Shown: piece after piece, positions 12,506-18,276 of the stretch
How positions within the stretch are numbered: position 1 is the stretch's first letter
How the letters are laid out: each line of letters starts with the position of its first letter
Assembly (NCBI GenBank): GCA_937910255.1
Contig: CALEOQ010000271.1
Coordinates: forward strand, 1 to 18,276
Length of the DNA: 18,276 nt
Direction of reading: 5' to 3'
Source: an uncultured Caulobacteraceae bacterium
GTDB lineage: Bacteria > Pseudomonadota > Alphaproteobacteria > Caulobacterales > Caulobacteraceae
Made by a program: the position numbers and the translations under genes
The notes under the pieces: model-generated
What the model was told of the DNA's origin: nothing
The model's database searches: none
Seen by the model: only the letters and a program-made list of their open reading frames with translations

Positions 12506-13660
12506 TCAATAGGAGCGGGGCAGACCCAGGACGTGCTCGGCCAGATAGGCCAGGATCAGGTTCGTGGAGATCGGAGCCACCTGATAGAGGCGGGTCTCGC
12601 GGAACTTGCGCTCCACATCATACTCCTCGGCGAAGCCGAAGCCGCCGTGGGTCTGGATGCACATGTCGGCCGCCGCCCACGACGCCTCCGAGGCCAGCAG
12701 CTTGGCCATGTTGGCCTCTTCGCCGGCCGGTTCGCCGGCCTCATAGCGGGCCGCGGCCTCATAGGTCATCAGCTTGGCGGCGCGCACCTGGGCGTAGGCC
12801 CGGGCGATTGGGAACTGGACCCCCTGATTCTGGCCGATCGGCCGGCCAAAGACGACGCGGCTGGTGGCGTAGGCCCGCGCCTTGTCCACGAACCAGCGGC
12901 CGTCGCCGATGCATTCGGCGGCGATCAGGATGCGCTCGGCGTTCATGCCGTCGAGGATGTAGCGGAAGCCCTTGCCCTCTTCGCCGATCAGGCAGGAGGC
13001 GGGGATCTCCAGATCATCGAAGAAGAGTTCGGTGGTGGCGTGGTTGAACATGGTGCGGATCGGCTTGATCGTCAGGCCGCGCCCCACCGCCTCGCGCATG
13101 TCCAGCAGGAAGACCGACAGGCCTTCGGTCTTCTTCGCGGTCTCTTCGCGGGGCGTCGTGCGCGCCAGCAGGACCATCAGGTCGGAATGCTCAGCCCGGC
13201 TGATCCACACCTTCTGGCCGTTGATGACGTAGGCATCGCCCCGGCGCACCGCCTGGGTGGTGATGGCGGTGGTGTCGGTGCCGGCGCCGGGCTCGGTGAC
13301 GCCAAAGGCCTGTAGCCGCACCTCGCCCGTGGCGATCTTCGGCAGCCACTGGGACTTCTGGGCCTCGCTGCCGTGCCGCAGGACCGTGCCCATGGTGTAC
13401 ATCTGGGCGTGGACGGCCGCCGCGTTGCAGCCGCTGGCGTGGATCTCCTCCAGGATCGCGGCCGCCGCCGACAGGCCAAGGCCGCTGCCGCCATAGGCCT
13501 CGGGGATCAGGACGCCGAGCAGGCCGGCCTTCGTCAGGGCCTGAACAAACTCTGTGGGATAGGTGCGCTCCCGGTCCCGCGCCCGCCAGTAGGCCCCGGG
13601 GAAGTTCGCGCAGAGCCGCCGCACGGTCTCCAGTATCGGCTGCAGATCCTCGTCGCGCAT
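12506..13660 (-). CDS. Acyl-CoA dehydrogenase family protein
   Basis: FAD enzyme of 384 residues expected to oxidise an acyl-CoA thioester at the alpha-beta bond and pass electrons to ETF. Domain order is standard: N-terminal helices (1-115), a beta domain with FGVTEPGAGTDT (119-130) and VWISRAEHSD (151-160), and a C-terminal helical domain with QTHGGFGFAEEYDVERKFRE (336-355). The usual YEGT catalytic glutamate near the C-terminus is replaced by LYQVAPISTN (358-367). Instead, E242 in GMNAERILIA sits where isovaleryl-CoA and long-chain dehydrogenases carry their catalytic glutamate. The ATG at 13660 is preceded by GGAGGG. The substrate is unknown; a branched or bulky acyl-CoA is suggested by the glutamate position. 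Confidence 0.92.
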   Translation of the reverse strand: MRDEDLQPILETVRRLCANFPGAYWRARDRERTYPTEFVQALTKAGLLGVLIPEAYGGSGLGLSAAAAILEEIHASGCNAAAVHAQMYTMGTVLRHGSEAQKSQWLPKIATGEVRLQAFGVTEPGAGTDTTAITTQAVRRGDAYVINGQKVWISRAEHSDLMVLLARTTPREETAKKTEGLSVFLLDMREAVGRGLTIKPIRTMFNHATTELFFDDLEIPASCLIGEEGKGFRYILDGMNAERILIAAECIGDGRWFVDKARAYATSRVVFGRPIGQNQGVQFPIARAYAQVRAAKLMTYEAAARYEAGEPAGEEANMAKLLASEASWAAADMCIQTHGGFGFAEEYDVERKFRETRLYQVAPISTNLILAYLAEHVLGLPRSY

Positions 13661-13749
13661 GACGCCCTCCGTCGCTGGACCGTTCCGGCATAGATCACCT
13701 GGCCGTGCGGAGGGAAGGGCGCCGCAGGGGCACGTTCCAGCTCAGTTAT

Positions 13750-13768
13750 GATACTAAGAATCGTTTGC
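13750..13768 (+). promoter_or_regulatory. Fur-like box
   Basis: GATACTAAGAATCGTTTGC matches the 19-bp Fur consensus at 13 of 19 positions, by my alignment to GATAATGATAATCATTATC. It stands out as AT-rich in a GC-rich context and lies 73 bp before the siderophore-receptor start codon, where iron repression would be expected. Confidence 0.6.
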
Positions 13769-13840
13769 AACTTTGAGCGAGCCAGCTTATCCGCACCTCC
13801 AACCGCGCCCAGGGGGGCGCTTCAGTAGGGGATACGATCC

Positions 13841-16051
13841 GTGCACAGCTCAGTTTCAAACCGGCCCGGCTCGGGCGCGCTGCTCCTGGCGCTTCTGGCC
13901 AGTTCAGCCCTCGGCGGCCAGGCCATGGCGGCCGATGATGGGGCCGCCACCCTCCGGGGCGTCATCGTCACCGGCAAGAAGGACGGCTATGCGGTGGACG
14001 CCACCGACTCGGCGGCCAAGCTGCCGCTGTCCCTGCGCCAGACGCCGCAGTCGGTGACGGTGATCACGGCCGAACGTATCCAGGACTTCGGCCTCTCCTC
14101 CATCGCCAACGTGCTGGAGCAGACCACCGGCATCACCGTTCAGGAGAACGACTCCAACCGGGTCAACTTCACCTCTCGCGGCTTCTCGATCAGCAACTTC
14201 CAGCTCGACGGCGCGCCCACCAGCTATTCGTCGGGCAACAGCGCCATGGGCGACACCTCGCTCTATGAACGGATCGAGGTGATCCGCGGCGCTGCGGGCC
14301 TGGTGACAGGGGCTGGCGATCCGTCCGCCACCATCAACCTGATCCGCAAGACGCCCACCCGCGACCTCACCGGCTCGGCCAGCGTGACGGCCGGCAGCTG
14401 GTCGCGGGGCCGAGTGGAGGCCGACGTGTCTGGCCCGCTGGTCGCGTCCGGCCGCGTGCGCGGCCGCGTCTCAGCCGCCTTCGAAGACCGCGAGTCCTAC
14501 ATCGACCTCTACGAAGAGAAGAAGACCGTGGCCATGGCCGTCGTGGAGGCGGACCTGACGCCTAGCACCCTGGTTCGCCTGGGCTATGACTATCTGGAGG
14601 CCACACCCCGGGGCACGACGTGGGGCACCGCGCCGCTGTTCTACAGCGATGGCACGCCCACCGACCTGCCGCGCTCCTACAGCGTCGGGGCGACCTGGAG
14701 CACCTGGGACCGCAACAGCTCCAGCCTCTATGGGATGATCCAGCAGGACCTGCCGGCCGACTGGTCGCTCCGCCTGACCCTGAACCAGCGCGACAGCGAG
14801 TCCACGGCGCTGCTCTATTACGGCTATGGCGGCTATCCCGATCGGGTGGACGGTTCGGGTCTGTTCGTGGCCGACTATTACAACGTCTATCAGGAGGAGG
14901 AGACCGGCTTCGACCTGTTCGCCTCGGGTCCCTTCCAGCTGTTTGGCCGCCAGCACGAGGCGGTGATCGGCGTGAACGGCTTCGACCGCGAGGGTGTGAC
15001 GCTCAACGACAAGATCGACGCCGCCCGCCGGCCCTACGCCATGACCATCCCGGACTTCCGCAACTGGGACGGCCGCATCCCCGAGCCCTATCTGCTGGAA
15101 TACGGCACGCCCGCCCAGATCACGACCACGCGAGAGACCGGACTCTATGGCGCCGCACGACTGAACCCGACCGACCGGCTGAAGGTGATCCTGGGGGCGC
15201 GCAGCACCCGGTGGGAAACCAAGGTCGATCTGTTCGATCTGGCCGGCGCCTATGTCCGCACCAGCAGCGACTATGCCGACGAGCGCGTCACCCCCTATGT
15301 GGGCCTGATCTATGACGTGACCGCGCAGGTCTCGGCCTATGCAAGCTACTCGGATCTGTTCAAGCCGCAGAGCAATCGCGACAAAAACAATGAGCAACTG
15401 GCCCCGGTGATCGGCGCCAGCTACGAGCTGGGCCTGAAGGGGGAATTCCTTGATGGCGCCCTGCTGGCCTCGAGCACCCTCTTCTATGCCCAGCAGGACA
15501 ATCTGGCCGCCCTGGACGGGTCGGTCCCCGACGGCTTTGTGCTGCCCGACGGCAGTTCAGCCTATGTGGCGGTCAGCGGGGCGGAGACCCGCGGATTCGA
15601 GGCCGAAATCACCGGCAAGGTCAGCCCGCGCTGGAACGTGGTTGGCGGCTATACCTACGCCTATACCGAGGACGCCTCGGGCGCGCGGATCAGCACGCTC
15701 AGCCCCCGCCACATCGCGCGCATCTATAGCACCTACGACCTGGGCGGTCCGCTCGAGGGCCTGCGGATCGGCGGCGGCCTGAACTGGCAGAGCGAGATCT
15801 ACACCCTGGCCACCATTCCGGTTCCGGGCAATACGAGCACGCCGCCGCAAACCGTGCGCACCAATGTCTCGCAGGACGCCTATGTGCTGGCCAGCCTCAC
15901 GGCCCGCTACAGGTTCAACGACAATCTGAGCGCTCAGCTCAATGTCGATAACCTGTTCGACAAGACCTATTACCGTCGCGTCGGCTTCTACAACGGCGGC
16001 TATTTCGGCGAGCCGCGGCGGGTCACGGTGAGCCTGCGCGCCACCTTCTGA
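13841..16051 (+). CDS. TonB-dependent siderophore receptor
   Basis: Outer-membrane gated channel of 736 residues importing a ferric siderophore with TonB energy. It starts at a GTG, with AGTAGGGGAT upstream. The signal peptide ends AMA at residue 30. A short TonB-box-like segment (RGVIVTGKK, 39-47) precedes the plug domain (about 60-170), which contains LPLSLRQTPQSVTVITAERI and the TSRGFSISNFQLDG segment characteristic of the siderophore-receptor subfamily. Then follows a 22-strand barrel with many aromatic-rich strands, NVDNLFDKTYY near the end, and terminal phenylalanine (SLRATF) as recognised by the BAM complex. A Fur-like box lies upstream. The siderophore cannot be named; hydroxamate or ferrichrome-type is only a guess from family membership. 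Confidence 0.95.
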   Translation: MHSSVSNRPGSGALLLALLASSALGGQAMAADDGAATLRGVIVTGKKDGYAVDATDSAAKLPLSLRQTPQSVTVITAERIQDFGLSSIANVLEQTTGITVQENDSNRVNFTSRGFSISNFQLDGAPTSYSSGNSAMGDTSLYERIEVIRGAAGLVTGAGDPSATINLIRKTPTRDLTGSASVTAGSWSRGRVEADVSGPLVASGRVRGRVSAAFEDRESYIDLYEEKKTVAMAVVEADLTPSTLVRLGYDYLEATPRGTTWGTAPLFYSDGTPTDLPRSYSVGATWSTWDRNSSSLYGMIQQDLPADWSLRLTLNQRDSESTALLYYGYGGYPDRVDGSGLFVADYYNVYQEEETGFDLFASGPFQLFGRQHEAVIGVNGFDREGVTLNDKIDAARRPYAMTIPDFRNWDGRIPEPYLLEYGTPAQITTTRETGLYGAARLNPTDRLKVILGARSTRWETKVDLFDLAGAYVRTSSDYADERVTPYVGLIYDVTAQVSAYASYSDLFKPQSNRDKNNEQLAPVIGASYELGLKGEFLDGALLASSTLFYAQQDNLAALDGSVPDGFVLPDGSSAYVAVSGAETRGFEAEITGKVSPRWNVVGGYTYAYTEDASGARISTLSPRHIARIYSTYDLGGPLEGLRIGGGLNWQSEIYTLATIPVPGNTSTPPQTVRTNVSQDAYVLASLTARYRFNDNLSAQLNVDNLFDKTYYRRVGFYNGGYFGEPRRVTVSLRATF

Positions 16052-16066
16052 GACGGCGCCAGCGAG

Positions 16067-16093
16067 GGCGGGACCGGGCGCGCCCGTCCCGCC
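16067..16093. terminator. Symmetric hairpin between convergent genes
   Basis: GGCGGGA (16067-16073) pairs with TCCCGCC (16087-16093). CGGGCG (16075-16080) pairs with CGCCCG (16081-16086), leaving one bulged C. It sits 16 bp after the receptor stop and about 33 bp after the stop of the converging gene. There is no T-run on either side, so it may act as a bidirectional stop or as 3'-end protection. Confidence 0.55.
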
Positions 16094-16125
16094 TAAGGCC
16101 GCTCGCCGGAGGCCGACACGCTGCG

Positions 16126-17025
16126 TCAGTCGACGGGGAAGCGCCGGGCGTCGGGGCTGTGGTCGAGGGCGACCTCCGGCAGACGGAAGCTGCGGATCGC
16201 GCCCGTGGGACGATGGATGGTGAAAAGAACTCGCGCATCGCTGCTGTGGTCCCAGGCGATGGCCTGGCCCGGCGCATCCACCGCAATGGTCGCCACATGG
16301 ATCAGGGTCGGCCCCATCACCGGCCGGGCGACCACATAGAGCTCGGGCCGATCATGGCCGAACAGGTAGAGCAGGCCGTCGGGGCCCATGACGCCGCCCG
16401 ACGCCGCATGGGGCGCCATGCGCTCCAGCACGCTCTGGGGCAGGGCGTAGCCGCCGGTCCGTCGCCAGGCGCTGTCATAGAAGACGATCCCAGCGAACAC
16501 GGCGTCCTTGTACGACAGGCCGCCGATGTCGTCGTAATGGGCGTAGCCGGCGATCCAGCCTTCGCCGAACCGCTCGAAGAAGGTCAGGGAGCCCTCGTCC
16601 AGAATGCCCAGGCTGTGGGAGGCTTCGTGGGTCATGTCGGCGGTGTTGAACACCTCCACCGAGCTGGCCATCGGGACCTGTGGGAAGTTGGAATTGGCGC
16701 ACCACAGCTTGCCCGCCTCGGCGAAGCAGGAGTTGAGGTGCCGGATCAGGCCGTCACGGGGGCCAGACCAGACGCCCAGGCGTTGGCCGCTGGCCTTGTC
16801 GTACTTGGCGATGGTGGTGTTCACCACCGCATAGACGTGGTCGGCGTCGACCGCCACGCCCTGGCGCGCTTCCGGCGCCGCATATTCCCGCAGCATTTCG
16901 GCCTGCAGGGCCGTCACGGGCGGGGCCACATAGGCCGCCGGCCGGCCGGCGGCCTGGGCCATTGAGGTGACGGGCGCCCCCAGAATGGCGGCGACAAGGC
17001 TGAGGCTTGCGAGGGCGGTGCGCAT
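16126..17025 (-). CDS. Periplasmic propeller-like protein of unknown function
   Basis: A 299-residue exported protein. The ATG at 17025 has AGAAAGG upstream (a GTG at 17031 would overlap that site). The signal peptide MRTALASLSLVAAILGAPV ends at TSMAQA. The mature part repeats short strand patterns such as GVAVDADHVYAVVNTTIAKY, KLWCANSNFPQVP, GPDGLLYLFGHDRPELYVV and QAIAWDHSSDARVLFTIHRP, which suggests a beta-propeller. It has no sign of an enzyme motif that I can name. It follows the phosphodiester-glycosidase gene by 15 bp, so they form an operon with the partial TonB receptor upstream. A role in binding or handling the ligand of that receptor is inferred from context only. Confidence 0.8.
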   Translation of the reverse strand: MRTALASLSLVAAILGAPVTSMAQAAGRPAAYVAPPVTALQAEMLREYAAPEARQGVAVDADHVYAVVNTTIAKYDKASGQRLGVWSGPRDGLIRHLNSCFAEAGKLWCANSNFPQVPMASSVEVFNTADMTHEASHSLGILDEGSLTFFERFGEGWIAGYAHYDDIGGLSYKDAVFAGIVFYDSAWRRTGGYALPQSVLERMAPHAASGGVMGPDGLLYLFGHDRPELYVVARPVMGPTLIHVATIAVDAPGQAIAWDHSSDARVLFTIHRPTGAIRSFRLPEVALDHSPDARRFPVD

Positions 17026-17040
17026 GGGCACCTTTCTAGG

Positions 17041-17949
17041 TCAGGGACGGGCCGGCGGGGCGAGGCGGACGCCGATATGATTGGCCGAAGGCCGCTCGCG
17101 GCCCGGGACCCCGGTATGGATCGGTGAATTCATCACGACGGGTTCAGGGCCGCGGCGAACCACCAGGGTCGTCGATCCGCCCCCGTCGAGGTTCATGGCG
17201 TCCTCGGCCCCGAGTTCATCAAAGATGGCGATGAGGTCGTTGAGGGACGCGCCCTCGCTCAACCCCGGCTGGCGGCCGTCGACCACCACCAGCCAGGCTC
17301 GCGGCGCATCGGCGTCCAGTCCGATGGCGGTCCGCGGGTGGCGGGTCTCGCCATAGGCCTGGCCGAACGCCTCAAAGCTTCGAGCTTGCCCGTTCGCCAG
17401 CAGGCGAGGTCCGGCGGAGACGGCGTGATCCACCGGGCCGCCGCAGTCCTGGCCGTCGGCGATCGTCGCGCGCGCGGCTCGGATGCAGAGGATGGCGTTG
17501 ACGCGCTCGTCCTCGTCAGGCTCCACCGGCGAGACCTGCCGGCCGAAGGCGATGGCCGCGCCCGAGACGTCGGCCCCATCGCCGGCATGGGGGTAGTAGT
17601 CGTCGCCGCCCTGCGTCCCGCCCTTGAACGGGGTGAAGTAGCTGGCGTTGACGGCGGCGGCCAGGCCGTTGCGACGCACATAGTCCGAGGGGGTCTGGGC
17701 GACGTGCTCGCGCCCCTCGGAGGGGTCGCCCGCGGTGAGCTCCAGCCGCACCCGACGGAGGTCGAGTTCTAGAACGTGCACCTGCATGAGGGCGGGCTCC
17801 GTGCGGGCCTCGCGCCAGTAGCGCCCCCCCGGAAAGACCGCCTCGCCGCGCCGGGCGGCGAGGGCGCTCTCCAGGCTGCCAAGGGTTCCACAGGCGCCAA
17901 GGCCGGCGGTGAGCAGCAGGAGGGCGGCGAGGGTCGAACGGCGGCGCAT
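17041..17949 (-). CDS. Phosphodiester-glycosidase (NAGPA-like) family lipoprotein
   Basis: Predicted periplasmic lipoprotein of 302 residues related to the NAGPA domain that hydrolyses sugar phosphodiesters, removing GlcNAc caps in animals. The ATG at 17949 is supported by GGAGA; an in-frame ATG at 17967 overlaps the upstream stop (TGATG) and is the alternative. The signal ends in lipobox LGAC, C20. Family marks are AVNASYFTPFKGG (about 99-111), HPRTAIGLD (about 204-212), a VVVDGRQPGLSEGAS segment, and the hallmark NLDGGGSTTLVV (about 253-264). Bacterial members are mostly uncharacterised; some act on wall or exopolysaccharide phosphodiesters. Operon position between a TonB receptor and a secreted propeller protein suggests work on an imported phosphodiester-containing ligand, which is inference. 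Confidence 0.88.
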   Translation of the reverse strand: MRRRSTLAALLLLTAGLGACGTLGSLESALAARRGEAVFPGGRYWREARTEPALMQVHVLELDLRRVRLELTAGDPSEGREHVAQTPSDYVRRNGLAAAVNASYFTPFKGGTQGGDDYYPHAGDGADVSGAAIAFGRQVSPVEPDEDERVNAILCIRAARATIADGQDCGGPVDHAVSAGPRLLANGQARSFEAFGQAYGETRHPRTAIGLDADAPRAWLVVVDGRQPGLSEGASLNDLIAIFDELGAEDAMNLDGGGSTTLVVRRGPEPVVMNSPIHTGVPGRERPSANHIGVRLAPPARP

Positions 17950-17966
17950 GGCGTGTCTCCGGGCCA

Positions 17967-18183
17967 TCAGAACTTGGCCGAAGCGCCGACCCAGAACTGG
18001 CGGCCGTAGAAGGACACGTCGCGATAGACGCCGTTCCCCGTCAGGTTGACCTTGTCCTCGTCGGTCACGTTACGCACCTCGGCGATCAGCTCGCCGCCCC
18101 TGGTCAGGGCGTAGCGCGCCTCGACATCGACCGTGTCGGTGGCCTCATCAACCCTGTCGGCCAGGCCGCTCGCGTCCGTCGCC
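17967..18183 (-). CDS. TonB-dependent receptor, C-terminal fragment (5' end lost at contig end)
   Basis: Only the last 70 or so residues of an outer-membrane receptor remain. Barrel-type strands are visible: VDVEARYALTRGGELIAEVR, NVTDEDKVNLTG, and a closing strand GRQFWVGASAKF ending in the terminal Phe typical of outer-membrane barrels. The NVTDEDKVN segment corresponds to the NLTDE/NLFDK turn before the last strands. The TGA stop overlaps a possible ATG of the next gene (TGATG), a sign of one operon. Before about 18184 the reading frame becomes glycine-only noise derived from the artefactual C-rich tail, so no residue upstream should be trusted. Confidence 0.85.
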
Positions 18184-18276
18184 CCCCCCCACCCCGTCCC
18201 CTCCCCCACGCCCGCCTCCCCCCCCCCCTCTCCCACCGCCCCCCCCCCCCACACCCCCCCCCTCCCCACCCCGCCC
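18184..18276. other. C-rich low-complexity tail, probable sequencing artefact
   Basis: About 93 bases are nearly all C with scattered T, A and G on the plus strand (poly-G on the minus strand). It begins abruptly inside the barrel of a TonB receptor and continues to the contig end. A coding gene cannot look like this, and the translation becomes a glycine run. Poly-G read tails are a known failure of two-colour Illumina chemistry and of low-quality read ends. Confidence 0.9.

Noticed and set aside
14471..15397. 308-codon minus-strand open frame inside the siderophore receptor
   Set aside because: It is antisense to conserved barrel sequence and has no signal, motif or start context.
18184..18276. 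G-quadruplex or phase-variable tract on the minus strand
   Set aside because: It lies only at the contig end, is irregular, and destroys a conserved receptor frame; a read-end artefact explains it better.

Overview
The window is a high-GC (about 68-70%) alphaproteobacterial contig. Gene content and protein style point to Caulobacteraceae (Caulobacter, Phenylobacterium or Brevundimonas relatives): a fixLJ-fixT-fixK oxygen-sensing cluster, many TonB-dependent receptors and lipoprotein cytochromes, and small FNR-regulated genes. The genus cannot be fixed from sequence alone. It looks like a complete short-read contig, because both tips are technical junk. Positions 1-125 hold a poly-T run and a complete Illumina P7/index/read-2 adapter joined to a truncated hemN. 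Roughly 18184-18276 is a C-only-like low-complexity tail.

Region 1 (126-6205) is a microaerobic control module. It holds hemN (partial), a FixK-type Crp/Fnr regulator, a flavodoxin-fold NAD(P)H oxidoreductase, a FixT-like single receiver domain, fixJ and fixL (overlapping by 8 nt), a divergent LysE/RhtB exporter, a previously easy-to-miss 34-residue membrane peptide, and a lipoprotein c-type cytochrome. Regulatory sites tie these together. FNR/FixK boxes (TTGAC-N4-GTCAA or close variants) lie upstream of hemN, the oxidoreductase and fixT. Two nearly identical 20-bp palindromes, which I read as FixJ sites, lie 78 and 80 bp upstream of the start codons of fixK and of the 34-residue peptide. The inferred circuit is: heme sensor FixL phosphorylates FixJ; FixJ switches on fixK and the peptide; FixK switches on hemN, the oxidoreductase and fixT; FixT feeds back on FixL.

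Region 2 (6202-9836) holds an unusual 827-residue fusion of an SDR epimerase, SPW-type membrane repeats and a VKOR-like domain. It also holds a small hypothetical gene, a cold-shock gene broken by one extra base in a homopolymer, a long AT-richer leader, and a DUF2188 protein.

Region 3 (9938-12496) holds a small lipoprotein divergent from an apparent operon of lipoprotein cytochrome c', cytochrome b561 and purU.

Region 4 (12506-18183) holds an acyl-CoA dehydrogenase of the shifted-glutamate type, and a siderophore-type TonB-dependent receptor with a Fur-like box upstream. Converging on the receptor is a minus-strand operon: the 3' end of a second TonB receptor, a phosphodiester-glycosidase (NAGPA-like) lipoprotein, and a periplasmic propeller-like protein. 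No tRNA, rRNA, CRISPR array or insertion sequence was seen.
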